DNA of 51,281 nt, taken from assembly GCA_020250125.1 (NCBI GenBank), contig JADCEL010000062.1, forward strand, positions 1 to 51,281, written 5' to 3'. Shown in pieces: positions 1 to 10,627 of this stretch. Under the pieces are notes generated by a model. It was given only the letters and a program-made list of their open reading frames with translations, was not told the origin of the DNA and made no database searches. The stretch's first letter is position 1, and the number at the start of each line of letters is the position of its first letter. The DNA is from Rhodobacter sp. Its GTDB lineage: Bacteria > Pseudomonadota > Alphaproteobacteria > Rhodobacterales > Rhodobacteraceae. A program made the translations under genes and the position numbers.

Positions 1-221
1 CAGGGGCGATGGCCCCTGCCAGAGACCGGGCATCCCGCAATGCACAGGAACGCCTCTCCGGGCGGGATCAGGAAACGCGACCCGCGTTTCCCCCGCCCGC
101 GCGGGACGGTGCCCTGTAGATCGGTCGGTCCAGGCACCACCAAAGGCCAGCGCCCGACCCGGCGGGTGCGAAGCGCCCGCCAGGGGCGGGTCGGGCGCTG
201 GCCGGGGGCTTTGGCCCCCGG
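1..221. repeat. Palindrome-rich intergenic module, copy 1
   Basis: This stretch holds four inverted repeats in a row. They are CAGGGGC/GCCCCTG (1-18), GGAAACGCG-ACC-CGCGTTTCC (71-91), a cruciform-like element with 16-bp outer arms (145-160 with 188-203) enclosing a 9-bp hairpin (161-169 with 173-181), and CCGGGGGC/GCCCCCGG (202-221). The first three recur in the same order about 242-250 bp downstream. It has no convincing codon structure; the open frames here are high-GC artefacts. It looks like a REP/MITE-type intergenic repeat. The left boundary is cut by the window edge. Confidence 0.7.
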
Positions 222-250
222 CTGGTCCTGATGCCAATGTAGCGATGTGG

Positions 251-445
251 CAGGGGCGATGGCCCCTGCCATTGACGCGGTGAAACTGCTTTCGTCAGTG
301 CAGGCGGGACCAGGAAACGCGACCCGCGTTTCCCCCGCCCGCGCGCGACGGTGCCCTGTGGACCGGCAGGTCCGGGAACAGCGACAGGCCAGCGCCCGAC
401 CCGGCGGGTGCAAAGCGCCCGCCAGGGGCGGGTCGGGCGCTGGCC
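251..445. repeat. Palindrome-rich intergenic module, copy 2
   Basis: This is a direct repeat of the module at 1-221. The CAGGGGC palindrome recurs at 251-268, the GGAAACGCG palindrome at 313-333, and the nested hairpin at 387-445 (outer arms 387-402 and 430-445, inner arms 403-411 and 415-423). The inner loop differs (AAA instead of GAA), while the flanks between the palindromes have diverged. Conservation is therefore concentrated on the structured parts. Confidence 0.7.
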
Positions 446-493
446 TGCGTTGCGCTTGGGGGAACGGTCCTCATAGGGCCGTGGTCCCTGTCC

Positions 494-531
494 GGGCGGG
501 GAAACGCGACCCGCGTTTCCTTTTCCCGCCC
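494..531. repeat. Partial third copy: extended palindrome
   Basis: The GGAAACGCG-ACC-CGCGTTTCC palindrome occurs a third time at 500-520. Here it is extended outward by GGGCGGG (494-500) pairing with CCCGCCC (525-531). The rest of the module is missing. From here to the next gene end at 885 I see no further feature. Confidence 0.6.
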
Positions 532-884
532 ATCCTGCGGTGATCTTGCCCCACAATGCGCCCGAAACGGAAAGCCCGATGGACCGCCTGAACGGAAAAC
601 CGGCACCTCACCCGCACCGCGCGCATCAGCCGGGGGCATCGCCCCGCTCCGGTTGAGGCGCAGGCCACCCCTGCGCCAGAGGCCAAAGCCGCCAACCGGC
701 AGGCACCCTGCCCGGGGGCGGACGCCGGCCTGTTGCCATGTCCGCAAGAACCGTCCCTTCAAACCGCAACCGTTGCCTTGCAGGCAAACGACCGGCACCT
801 TACCGCCGCCCCGGCAATCCCTTTCTCTCGGATCGGGAAGCCTTCTGCATCCGGCAGGTGGCCGGGATGCCTCTTGAGCCCCCC

Positions 885-1892
885 CTAATCAAACGTCCCC
901 GTCACCCGGCCGAACAGCATGAAGGCCCGCGCGGTGCGGGTTTCGGCAAGGTCGGCCATGTCCTGGTCGCTGGCGTTCCTTTCAAACTCCTGAATCGTCC
1001 GGTCGAACTGGCGCAGAAAATGATGGGCCGCATCGCGGAACACCGGATCTTCGCGCATCCGGCCCGCCGTCAGGGCAAGGCTGGACCGGTCGCGCACGCC
1101 GCCAAGGGCGGAAATCGCCCGCCCCCGTTCGCCCCGGGCAAAGCGCCGCCAGACCTCGGGCCTGGCACGTTCCGGCCTGAGGTCGTCCATATAGATGCCA
1201 TCCTGGGACAGAAGCGTCAGCACATCCTGCGCGGCGCGGATCAGTTTCGAGGTTGTCCGGTCTTCCAGCGCCAGCCGCAGGGCGCGGAATCCGGCCTTGT
1301 CTTCCGGCGTTTCGGGAAAATTCAGGGCGCGGATGAAATCGGCCACCGAAAGCGGCGGGCGCAGGTCTTCGGCCGGCGTGCCAAGGGCCAGGGCCGGCTG
1401 TTCATCGCCCGTCCCGGATTGCGGCGCAACCAGTGCCGCCTTGCTTTCCGCAGAAGGCCCCGCCTGCGCGGCATCGCGGCGCGAGGTGAACATGGCCAGC
1501 GCGGTTTCCGTCTGGCGCTGTGCCGCGGCGATTTCGTCCAGCTTCTTTTCCAACGAAGGCTTCAGACTGCCGGCACCTGCCTTATTCTGGGCCACGAAGG
1601 CATTTCGCATGGCATCCACAGCGGCCTGAAGACGCGCCGCCTCGTCCCGCAGCGACCGAACCGAACGCGACATCGACACCGCCACCCATAGCAAGGCTAT
1701 GGGAAGCAGCACGATCAGACCCGTCATGATCAACCCCAAAGTGCCCCCTTCGACCGGCTTGAAAAAGAAAAAAAGTGCGGCAACGCCAATCCAGGCAATG
1801 CTGCCGATGACCGCAGCCAGGCCTGCCGTTGACGGCATGTCCCCGGTCGGCACGTCGGGTTCAGGCTCTGTGTTCTGATTCACATCCGGCAT
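885..1892 (-). CDS. Uncharacterised membrane-anchored coiled-coil protein
   Basis: A 335-aa protein of unknown function. The N-terminus is acidic (about residues 1-22) and is followed by two hydrophobic segments (about 24-43 and 50-72). An Ala/Arg/Glu-rich heptad-like stretch (about 75-135) looks like a coiled coil, and the rest is soluble and helical. The topology suggests an inner-membrane hairpin with a cytoplasmic C-terminal domain. I recognise no catalytic motif. It lies 44 bp upstream of greA's stop on the same strand and reads towards the repeat region, so it may be cotranscribed with greA. Start chosen at the only upstream ATG; the product name is descriptive only. Confidence 0.75.
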   Translation of the reverse strand: MPDVNQNTEPEPDVPTGDMPSTAGLAAVIGSIAWIGVAALFFFFKPVEGGTLGLIMTGLIVLLPIALLWVAVSMSRSVRSLRDEAARLQAAVDAMRNAFVAQNKAGAGSLKPSLEKKLDEIAAAQRQTETALAMFTSRRDAAQAGPSAESKAALVAPQSGTGDEQPALALGTPAEDLRPPLSVADFIRALNFPETPEDKAGFRALRLALEDRTTSKLIRAAQDVLTLLSQDGIYMDDLRPERARPEVWRRFARGERGRAISALGGVRDRSSLALTAGRMREDPVFRDAAHHFLRQFDRTIQEFERNASDQDMADLAETRTARAFMLFGRVTGTFD

Positions 1893-1936
1893 CGTTGCGC
1901 CCCGATCCCTGGATCGGCCACCTTGTCGAGGATCAT

Positions 1937-2407
1937 CTATACGAATCGAACGCTAACAACTTCATAGCTGCGCTGCCCGCCCGGCGTCTTGACATCGACG
2001 CTGTCCCCCTCGTCCTTGCCGATCAGGGCCCGTGCCAGTGGAGAGCGGATGTTGAGCAATCCGCGTTCGATGTCGGCTTCGGTCTCGCCCACGATCTGGT
2101 AGGTCTTTTCATCCCCGGTCTCGTCATCCACCAGCGTCACCGTGGCACCGAACTTGATTGCCCCCGAAAGTTTCGCCGGATCAATCACCTCGGCCAGCGA
2201 AAGCACCGCCTCCAGCTCCTTGATGCGGCCTTCGATGAAACTCTGCTTTTCGCGCGCGGCGTGATATTCGGCGTTCTCGGACAGGTCGCCATGCTCGCGG
2301 GCCTCGGCGATGGCGCGGATCACGGCGGGTCGTTCTACCGACTTGAGCTGCCTCAATTCATCATCAAGCGCGGCATGCCCCGCGCGGGTCATCGGAATCT
2401 TTTCCAT
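1937..2407 (-). CDS. greA: Transcription elongation factor GreA
   Basis: GreA binds the RNA polymerase secondary channel and stimulates cleavage of backtracked transcripts. The 156-aa length is typical. Residues 1-75 form the coiled-coil domain with the conserved motif [16 protein letters not shown], whose acidic tip residues (D and E of DLSEN) coordinate the catalytic magnesium. The C-terminal FKBP-like domain includes [21 protein letters not shown] and the [10 protein letters not shown] motif near residue 130. It is transcribed divergently from the ETF oxidoreductase gene, with a 244-bp spacer that must hold both promoters. Confidence 0.97.
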   Translation of the reverse strand: MEKIPMTRAGHAALDDELRQLKSVERPAVIRAIAEAREHGDLSENAEYHAAREKQSFIEGRIKELEAVLSLAEVIDPAKLSGAIKFGATVTLVDDETGDEKTYQIVGETEADIERGLLNIRSPLARALIGKDEGDSVDVKTPGGQRSYEVVSVRFV

Positions 2408-2651
2408 GGGCCTCTACATGAATCATACAGCACCCCGGCCGGAAAAGGGCCTCGGCGCTGACCTTCAGTTACAAGGCACCTGACCTTAGGACCAGTGCAA
2501 ATGCAAGAGGCATGGCACAGGGCGGTTGAACGCGCTTTCTTGACGCGGGCAGGGCTGTCCTGTCGCGTCACAATTGACGCCCGGGCGCTGTTGGGGCAAA
2601 GGCTGCGCAGGATGAAGGGGCAGACCGGCCCCGGCCGGCAAGGGGAATGTG

Positions 2652-4307
<1,656 letters not shown>

Positions 4308-4412
4308 CATTTGCGCGAGCAGATGCGTTCGGTCCCGGCAAGGCCGCCACCCCGCATGGACATGGCCGGGGCAGAGGGCTAGCTTCACAGGCAATCCATA
4401 CGGAGGCTGCCC

Positions 4413-6158
4413 TTGTCCCTGACCCGTCCGCTTCTTGCAGCAGCTTTTGGCACGCTGGTTTGTCTTGCGCATCCGTCCCGGGCTGCCGAAGAAGACGCAG
4501 GGGCCTATCTGGCGGCCCGTTCGGCAGTGATCGCAAGCGATTACCGCGATGCCGCGTCCTGGTTCACCCGCGCGCTTCTGGCTGATCCGAACAATCTGCA
4601 CCTGCTGGACGGCGCACTTGTCGGCCGCATGTCCCTGGGCGACTTTGAAGGGGCCAGATCGATTGCGCAGCACATCGTGACGCTTGGGGGCAACAGTCCA
4701 GCTGCCAACATCACGCTGGCGGCGGATCAGGCAAAGCGCGGGGCGTTCGACGAATTTCTGGCGGATCAGGCGGCAGGCCGCGCCACCAATCCTGCCGTCG
4801 ACATGCTCAGTGTTGCCTGGGCGCAGGTTGGCGCAGGCAGCATGTCCGAGGCGCTGGAAGGGTTTGACAGGATTTCTGCCACCGAGGGCCTTGAGGCCTT
4901 CGGGCGCTATCACAAGGCGCTGGCGCTGGCGTCTGTCGGCGATTTTGAAGGCGCGGAGGCGCTGATGTCCGGCGGCCTGCGCATGATGCGCCGGGGTGTC
5001 ATCGCACATGCCCAGATTCTGAGCCAGCTCGAGCGCAACGAAGACGCCATAGCCCTGCTCGACAAGGAATTCGGCACCGAACAGGACCCGATGATCGATG
5101 CGCTGCGGGCGCAACTCCGGACGGGCGGGACGCTGCCCTTTGATGTGGTGCGCAATGCGACGGATGGCATTGCCGAGGTCTATTTCACCGTCGCCACCGC
5201 TTTGAACGGCGAGGTATCGGATGCCTATGCGCTTGTCTATGCGCGCACCGCGACATTCCTGCGGCCCGACCATCTGGACAGCATCCTGCTGGCCGCAGGG
5301 CTTCTGATCCGGCAGGGGCAGGCCGATCTGGCGATCGGGGTCTATGGCCTGGTTGCGAAGGATCATCCGGCCTTCTACGCGGCCGAGATCGGCCGCGCCG
5401 AAGCCTTGGCGTCGGACGACCGCAACGACGAGGCGATTGCCGTTCTGACCGGCCTGACCAAGACGAATGACGAGCTGATGATGGTCTACCTTGCGCTGGG
5501 CGACCTGCTGCGCAAGGCAGAACGGTTCGACGAGGCATCGCAGGCCTATGACAAGGCCCTGGATCGCGTCGGCACGATCAACCCCACCCATTGGGTTCTG
5601 TTCTATAACCGCGGCATCACGCACGAACGCGGGAAGCGGTGGGAAAAGGCCGATGCCGATTTCCGCAAGGCGCTGGAATTGAACCCCGGTCAGCCGCTGG
5701 TGCTGAATTACCTTGGCTACAGCCTTGTGGAACGGGGCGAAAAGCTGGACGAAGCCCTTGGCATGATCCAGCGCGCCGTTGCAGCCCAGCCCGACAGCGG
5801 CTTTATCGTTGACAGCCTTGCCTGGGCGCTGTTCACCCTTGGGCGCTACGCCGAAGCCGTGGATCCGATGGAACGCGCCTCGATCCTGGAGCCGGTCGAT
5901 CCGATCGTGACCGACCATCTGGGGGATGTCTACTGGTCCGTCGGGCGCAAGCTGGAGGCAGAGTTCCAGTGGCACCGCGCCCTGTCCTTTGACCCCGAAG
6001 ACGAACTGGCAACGCGCATCCGCCGCAAGCTGGAGATCGGCCTTGACGCTGTTCTGGCCGAAGAAGGCGCGCTGCCCCTGGATCAGCGCCGCGCCGCCTT
6101 CGACGCCCCGGACACGGACGCAGGACCAGGGGATGGGGCCACCACGGATGGTGATTGA
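4413..6158 (+). CDS. Secreted tetratricopeptide-repeat protein
   Basis: A 581-aa protein with a signal peptide (about 1-24, ending ...HPSRA before AEEDAG), followed by tandem TPR helices along almost the whole length. The clearest repeats are at about 390-500 (for example [19 protein letters not shown] and [19 protein letters not shown]). TPR arrays are protein-protein scaffolds, here probably periplasmic. The start is a TTG preceded by CGGAGG at 4401-4406 with 6-nt spacing, which also places the signal peptide correctly. The C-terminal tail overlaps the ispE start by 11 bp, suggesting translational coupling. No partner can be named from the sequence. Confidence 0.88.
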   Translation: MSLTRPLLAAAFGTLVCLAHPSRAAEEDAGAYLAARSAVIASDYRDAASWFTRALLADPNNLHLLDGALVGRMSLGDFEGARSIAQHIVTLGGNSPAANITLAADQAKRGAFDEFLADQAAGRATNPAVDMLSVAWAQVGAGSMSEALEGFDRISATEGLEAFGRYHKALALASVGDFEGAEALMSGGLRMMRRGVIAHAQILSQLERNEDAIALLDKEFGTEQDPMIDALRAQLRTGGTLPFDVVRNATDGIAEVYFTVATALNGEVSDAYALVYARTATFLRPDHLDSILLAAGLLIRQGQADLAIGVYGLVAKDHPAFYAAEIGRAEALASDDRNDEAIAVLTGLTKTNDELMMVYLALGDLLRKAERFDEASQAYDKALDRVGTINPTHWVLFYNRGITHERGKRWEKADADFRKALELNPGQPLVLNYLGYSLVERGEKLDEALGMIQRAVAAQPDSGFIVDSLAWALFTLGRYAEAVDPMERASILEPVDPIVTDHLGDVYWSVGRKLEAEFQWHRALSFDPEDELATRIRRKLEIGLDAVLAEEGALPLDQRRAAFDAPDTDAGPGDGATTDGD

Positions 6159-6990
6159 GGCCTTTGCCCCGGCCAAGGTCAACCTGACGCTTCATGTCAC
6201 GGGACAGCGCGCAGATGGCTATCACCTGCTGGACAGTCTGGTGGTGTTCGCCGACATCGGCGATACCGTTCGCGTCACAGCCGCAGACAGCCTTTCCCTG
6301 ACCGTGACCGGCCCGCAGGCCGCCGGGCTTGCCGCAGATGACAGCAACCTTGTGCTGCGGGCGGCGCGCCTGTTCCCGCTTGTGACCGGTGCGGCCCTGA
6401 TGCTGGACAAGGTTCTGCCCGTTGCCTCGGGCATCGGCGGCGGCTCTGCCGATGCGGCTGCCACGCTGAAGGTTCTGGCGCGTCTGTGGGGGGTGGCGCT
6501 GCCGGGGACGGCCCAGGTCCTGCGGCTGGGGGCGGATGTGCCCGTCTGCCTTGCGGGGTGCCCTGTGCGGATGACGGGTGTCGGGGATGGCCTGCATCCC
6601 CTGGCCCATCCCCTGCCCCCGGCCGCGCTGGTGCTGGCCAATCCCGGGGTGGCGCTGCCAACCCCGGCGGTCTTTGCCGCACTTGACCGGCACGACCACG
6701 CGCCGATGCCGCGCGCTCTGCCGCGCCTGCGTGACGTGGCGGAACTGGCGGCCTTTCTTGCGATGACGCGGAATGATCTGGAACCGGCTGCAACCCGGCT
6801 GGCCCCGGTCATCGCGCAGGTTCGCGCGGCGCTGACGGCGCAGCAGGCCTGCCTGATGTCGCGGATGTCAGGCTCCGGCGCGACCTGTTTCGGGCTGTTT
6901 CCCGATCCGCTGGCAGCCGCCGCCGCCGCCCGCGCCCTGACGGCGGCCCATCCCGGCTGGTGGGTGGCCGCAGCCCCCCTGCGGGCTTAG
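6148..6990 (+). CDS. ispE: 4-diphosphocytidyl-2-C-methyl-D-erythritol kinase
   Basis: A GHMP kinase that phosphorylates the 2-hydroxyl of CDP-methylerythritol in the MEP isoprenoid pathway. The conserved N-terminus [20 protein letters not shown] holds the substrate site. The glycine-rich ATP loop is [15 protein letters not shown] (about 90-105). The third GHMP motif, [12 protein letters not shown], is near residue 240. About 280 aa. ATG 6148 was chosen because it directly precedes the conserved start; an in-frame ATG at 6133 would add five residues. It overlaps the TPR gene and faces the polyprenyl synthase gene, which also acts in isoprenoid metabolism. Confidence 0.95.
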   Translation: MVIEAFAPAKVNLTLHVTGQRADGYHLLDSLVVFADIGDTVRVTAADSLSLTVTGPQAAGLAADDSNLVLRAARLFPLVTGAALMLDKVLPVASGIGGGSADAAATLKVLARLWGVALPGTAQVLRLGADVPVCLAGCPVRMTGVGDGLHPLAHPLPPAALVLANPGVALPTPAVFAALDRHDHAPMPRALPRLRDVAELAAFLAMTRNDLEPAATRLAPVIAQVRAALTAQQACLMSRMSGSGATCFGLFPDPLAAAAAARALTAAHPGWWVAAAPLRA

Positions 6991-7040
6991 CTGACGCACC
7001 GATGAATCGGTCGGCGCATGGTGCGCCCTTTCCTTACTTG

Positions 7041-7219
7041 CCGGATTTGTCCGTCGACAAATCCGGCCGCGCCTGCCTGCCCCTGGGCAGGCGCGAAGAG
7101 CGCCAGCCCCAGGCAGGCGCGACCGGATTACCGCCGTCAGGCTTGGGGCACGCCCCTTGCCTGCGGGCTAAAGCCCTCCGGCAATCGGACCGTGAAAACG
7201 CTCCACAGGAGCGTTTTCA
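7041..7219. repeat. Clustered perfect hairpins in a convergent intergenic region
   Basis: The 376 bp between ispE and the convergent polyprenyl synthase gene holds two perfect inverted repeats and one imperfect one. The first has 11-bp arms at 7041-7051 and 7056-7066 with loop CGTC. The second has 12-bp arms TGAAAACGCTCC (7193-7204) and GGAGCGTTTTCA (7208-7219) with loop ACA; it could terminate transcription from both sides. Between them an imperfect inverted repeat of GCCTGCC and GGCAGGC blocks surrounds a GCGAAGAGCGC centre. No convincing gene lies here. Confidence 0.6.
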
Positions 7220-7366
7220 GTCAGTCCTCTGGGCGCGCAGTTTCCAGCCTGTCCGCGCGGTTTCCCGAAAGATTTTCGCCCATTGTCTTCGGCTTGCACA
7301 AGGTCACGCCGACACCTGCGCGACACAAGACTGCGATGCAATGTTTCCACCAATCATCATCATGCT

Positions 7367-8407
7367 CTAGCTGACGCGGGCCACGACGTAATCGGCAAGA
7401 TCATCCAGCATCGACCGCAGCGGATGGTCCGGCAGACCCTGCAGGGCCGCACGCGCCTTTGCCGCCCAGGCCAGCGCGTCGGCCCGCGCCGCGTCCATCG
7501 CGCCATGCCGGGCCATGATTGCCAGCGCCTGCGCAAGATCGCCCTCGTCCTGACGGCCCGTTTCGATCACCCGCACCCAGAAGGCCCGCTCTGCGGCATC
7601 GGCCTGCGCCACGGCCTTGATCACCGGAAGCGTCACCTTGCGTTCGCGGAAATCGTCGCCGGTGTTCTTGCCGATGGCGGCAGAACTGCCGCCGTAGTCC
7701 AGCAGATCATCCACGATCTGAAAGGCAATCCCAAGGGCATCGCCGTAATCACGCAGGGCCAGAACCCAGGGGTCCGGCGCACCGGCGACCACACCGCCCG
7801 CTTCGGTTGCGGCGGAAAACAGGGCGGCGGTCTTGCCGCGCACGATCTGCAGGTAAATGCGTTCATCCGTTGCCAGATCCTGCGCGGCGGTCAGCTGCAG
7901 AACCTCGCCTTCGGCAATCACCGCCGAAGCGTTCGCCAGAATGTCAAGCACGCGCAGACTGCCGGTTTCCACCATCAGCTGAAACGACCGCGCGAACAGA
8001 TAATCGCCGACCAGCACGCTGGATTTGTTGTCCCACAGCAGGTTCGCCGTGGGCCGCCCGCGCCGCCGTTCGCTTTCATCCACCACATCGTCATGCAGCA
8101 GCGTGGCGGTGTGAATGAATTCCACCGTTGCCGCCAGATGCACGTGGAACGGCCCGTCATAGCCGCACAGCCGGGCGGCGGCCAGCGTCAGCATCGGGCG
8201 CAGGCGCTTGCCGCCGGCTTCCACCAGATGGGCCGTCACTTCCGGGATGCGGGGCGCGTGTTCGGACGTCATCCGCGCCCGGATCAGCACGTTCACTGCG
8301 GCCATGTCTTCGGCCAGCCAGTCTGCCAGCCGTTCGTGCGGCTTCACCGAAAGCTCGTCCAACCCCGTCTCTTCCCCAGCCAGCTGCGTCGCGGACCATC
8401 TCGACAA
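7367..8407 (-). CDS. Polyprenyl diphosphate synthase (octa/nona/decaprenyl type)
   Basis: A trans-prenyltransferase that builds the long isoprenoid side chain of ubiquinone from FPP or GGPP and IPP. The motifs visible are GGKRLRP (IPP binding), the first aspartate-rich motif in LLHDDVVDESERRRGRPT, GDYLFARSF, and the second aspartate-rich motif FQIVDDLLDY. Chain length cannot be read safely from sequence. The longest frame (346 aa) begins with TTG at 8407. An internal TTG at 8362, just before DELSVKPHERL, gives 331 aa, nearer the family length; the true start is uncertain. It is divergent from the DUF2007 gene. Confidence 0.93.
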   Translation of the reverse strand: MSRWSATQLAGEETGLDELSVKPHERLADWLAEDMAAVNVLIRARMTSEHAPRIPEVTAHLVEAGGKRLRPMLTLAAARLCGYDGPFHVHLAATVEFIHTATLLHDDVVDESERRRGRPTANLLWDNKSSVLVGDYLFARSFQLMVETGSLRVLDILANASAVIAEGEVLQLTAAQDLATDERIYLQIVRGKTAALFSAATEAGGVVAGAPDPWVLALRDYGDALGIAFQIVDDLLDYGGSSAAIGKNTGDDFRERKVTLPVIKAVAQADAAERAFWVRVIETGRQDEGDLAQALAIMARHGAMDAARADALAWAAKARAALQGLPDHPLRSMLDDLADYVVARVS

Positions 8408-8425
8408 GGGCCTGCCCCGCCGACT

Positions 8426-8653
8426 ATGTCCGTCATCATGAAAGAACTTCTGCGCAGCAGCGACCCGACGGTCATCGCCTTTGCCTCAGCCCTTCTCGAG
8501 GGCGAGGATATACCGGTCTTTCCGATGGACGTCCACATGAGCATCCTGGAAGGGTCCCTTGGCATATTGCCGCGCCGCCTGATGGTGCGCGATCAGGATC
8601 TTTGGCGCGCGCGCATTGTTTTGCGCGACAACGACATCCCGACGGGGCTGTGA
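8426..8653 (+). CDS. DUF2007-type small protein
   Basis: A 75-aa protein of the DUF2007 type (putative signal-transducing, GlnB-like fold). It shows the family pattern: an N-terminal KELLRSSDPTVIAFASALLEGEDIPVF segment, a central hydrophobic strand and a C-terminal ARIVLRDNDI. Exact role unknown. Its stop overlaps the ATG of the downstream methyltransferase (TGATG at 8651-8655), indicating a coupled operon. It starts only 18 bp from the longest start of the divergent polyprenyl synthase gene. Confidence 0.85.
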   Translation: MSVIMKELLRSSDPTVIAFASALLEGEDIPVFPMDVHMSILEGSLGILPRRLMVRDQDLWRARIVLRDNDIPTGL

Positions 8654-9414
8654 TGTTCCACCCCGAAGAGTTGACCGATGACGGGTTTCTGGGGCAGCGC
8701 CTGCACATCCTGCAGCCACGCCAGGGCTACCGTGCGGCGACGGACCCGGTATTGCTGGCGGCAGCCGTGCCGGCCCGAAGCGGGGACAGTGTTCTGGAGC
8801 TTGGGTGCGGGGCGGGGGTGGCCAGCCTATGCCTTGCCGCCCGCGTCCCCGGCCTGGGCCTGAGCGCACTGGAACGCCAGCCCGCCTATGCCGCCCTGGC
8901 CCGGATGAACGCCGTCCGCAACGGCCTGGGCCTGACCGTGGTCGAGGGCGATCTTGCCGCCATGCCGGATGGCCTGCACCGCCCCTTTGACCATGTGATT
9001 GCCAATCCGCCCTATTTCGCGGCCGGCGACGGTACCGCCGCCGGCGATGCCGGCCGCGAGGCCGCCCTGCGCGAAGACACGCCCCTTGCCGTCTGGATTG
9101 ATGCCGCCACGCGCCGCCTTGCGCCCGGCGGCTGGCTGACGCTGATCCACCGTGCCGCGCGTCTGCCCCACCTTCTGGCGGTCATGGACAGGCGGATGGG
9201 CTCGCAGTCGGTTCTTCCCCTGGCACCAAGGCCGGACCGCGCCGCCAGCCGGGTGATCCTGCGCGCCCGCAAGGGCGGGCGGGCGGCGTTCCGGCTGCTG
9301 GCCCCGATGGTCCTGCACGACGGGGCAGCCCATGACGCCGACCGCGACAGCTTCACCCCCGAGGTGCGGGCCGTGCTGCGCGACGGGGCAGATCTTTCGT
9401 CCCGCTTCGTTTGA
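8653..9414 (+). CDS. TrmN6-like tRNA1(Val) adenine-N6 methyltransferase
   Basis: A 253-aa class I SAM-dependent methyltransferase. Motif I is VLELGCGAG (about 47-55). The catalytic N6-adenine motif NPPY is at about 118-121, and the N-terminal LHILQPRQGYRAATDPVLLAAA segment is characteristic of the TrmN6/YfiC family, which modifies A37 of tRNA1(Val). Family membership is secure; the exact substrate is inferred. It is translationally coupled to the DUF2007 gene by a 1-nt overlap. Confidence 0.88.
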   Translation: MFHPEELTDDGFLGQRLHILQPRQGYRAATDPVLLAAAVPARSGDSVLELGCGAGVASLCLAARVPGLGLSALERQPAYAALARMNAVRNGLGLTVVEGDLAAMPDGLHRPFDHVIANPPYFAAGDGTAAGDAGREAALREDTPLAVWIDAATRRLAPGGWLTLIHRAARLPHLLAVMDRRMGSQSVLPLAPRPDRAASRVILRARKGGRAAFRLLAPMVLHDGAAHDADRDSFTPEVRAVLRDGADLSSRFV

Positions 9415-9513
9415 CTTGTCGCCAGTTTCCGCCGATGCGCCGCCAAGACATCGTGACACGACTCGGCCTTTGTGATGATCTGGTGACACGGGGTCTTTCA
9501 AAGGAGAACGGAC

Positions 9514-9681
9514 ATGACGGTTGCTTCGCATCTGCAGGAACTTCGCCGGAAACATGAAACCTTGTCGGCCGAGGTCGAGCAGGCCCAGCGCAGCCCCGGG
9601 ACGGATGACCTGAAAATCGCCCATCTCAAGAAGCAGAAACTTCGCCTGAAGGAAGAAATCACCCGCCTCAGCCAGGCGTAA
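9514..9681 (+). CDS. DUF465 (YdcH-like) small protein
   Basis: A 55-aa, highly charged helical protein. It has the DUF465 pattern: SHLQELRRKHETLSAEVE, then a DLKIAHLKKQKLRLKEEI motif. It is probably a short antiparallel coiled coil; function unknown. A strong AAGGAG lies 7 nt before the ATG. Its 3' end overlaps the stop region of the convergent DMT exporter gene by 14 bp. Confidence 0.85.
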   Translation: MTVASHLQELRRKHETLSAEVEQAQRSPGTDDLKIAHLKKQKLRLKEEITRLSQA

Positions 9682-10543
9682 CCTTTCGGGCGCTGGCGCG
9701 TGCCGCCAGCGCCGCGCCGCCGGCAATCAGGCCAGCCGCGACCAGGATCGTGGACGATGGCTGCGTGATGCCCGCAGCAACCACGACAAGCGTGGACAGC
9801 AGCGGCGCGGCATAGGACGCCACGCCCAGAAGCTGGATATCGCCGCGCTTCATCCCGATGTCCCAGGTAAAGAAGGCAAGGCCGACCGGCCCGATGCCCA
9901 GGGCAAGAACGGCCAGCCACCCCCGGGGGCCGTTCGGCCAGACCGTCTGTTCCAGCACGACATGCGCCAGCGCGGACAGACCCGCCGTCGCCAGACAGAA
10001 CACGGCAACGCTGGCCGTGGGAACCGTGCCAAGGCGGCGCGACAGCACCGAATAGACGGCCCAGGTGACCGCGCAGGCGAAGGCCAGCAGCAGACCCGGC
10101 AGCGCCGCAGCCGTCATGGTGCCGGCACCCCGCAGCACGATCAGCGCCGCCCCGCAGAACGCCATCAGGGCACCTGCGATGTGCAGCGCGCCCAGGCGTT
10201 CGCCCGGCAGCAGTCCGGACAGAAGCACGATGAACAGCGGCCAGAGATAGGCGATCAGCCCGGCTTCGGCCGCCGGTGCCATGCGCAGCGCGCTGAAATA
10301 CAGGAAATGATAGCCAAACAGGCCCAGCGTGCCAAAGGCATAGACCGTCCAGCGGACGCGGCCCAGCGCCCGCACCTCGCCCGACCGGGCCACCCAGACC
10401 AGGCCGATGACACCCCCGATCCCGAAGCACAGCGCGTTCAGCAGCAAGGGCGGGACCGGCGCGGAATACACCGTCAGCAGGGCCAGCAGCGACCACAGCA
10501 GAATGGCAGAGAAACCGGTCAGCGTGGCGCGGGTGCGGGACAT
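9668..10543 (-). CDS. EamA/DMT-family transporter
   Basis: A 291-aa inner-membrane protein with about ten hydrophobic helices in two EamA-like halves, typical of drug/metabolite exporters. The second half includes the conserved region after helix five (TWAVYSVLSRRLGT). The internal ATG at 10543 (MSRTRATLTGFSAILLW) was chosen because it places the first helix at the N-terminus; the longer frame adds 12 charged residues. Substrate unknown. It lies downstream of phaB on the same strand, but a terminator separates them. Confidence 0.88.
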   Translation of the reverse strand: MSRTRATLTGFSAILLWSLLALLTVYSAPVPPLLLNALCFGIGGVIGLVWVARSGEVRALGRVRWTVYAFGTLGLFGYHFLYFSALRMAPAAEAGLIAYLWPLFIVLLSGLLPGERLGALHIAGALMAFCGAALIVLRGAGTMTAAALPGLLLAFACAVTWAVYSVLSRRLGTVPTASVAVFCLATAGLSALAHVVLEQTVWPNGPRGWLAVLALGIGPVGLAFFTWDIGMKRGDIQLLGVASYAAPLLSTLVVVAAGITQPSSTILVAAGLIAGGAALAARASARKVTPG

Positions 10544-10585
10544 GGCAGCGGTGATGCCGCAACTGCGCCGCGCCGCCAAGCGAAA

Positions 10586-10611
10586 AAGGCCCGCCGAAGC
10601 GGGCCTTTCAC
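10586..10611 (-). terminator. Rho-independent terminator after phaB
   Basis: Read on the minus strand this is a GGCCCGC-TTCG-GCGGGCC hairpin followed by five T residues. It lies 17 bp past the phaB stop and ends the phaB transcript before the DMT exporter gene. Confidence 0.85.
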
Positions 10612-10627
10612 GCGGCAGGGCCGGCCG

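Noticed and set aside
53-877. Several frames of 60-167 codons in the left intergenic region
   Set aside because: They run through palindromes on both strands and share the translated repeat (for example ASARPAPGGRFAPAG), so they are repeat artefacts.
6960-7370. 136-codon frame after ispE
   Set aside because: It begins inside ispE, runs across perfect hairpins and has no ribosome site or family signal.
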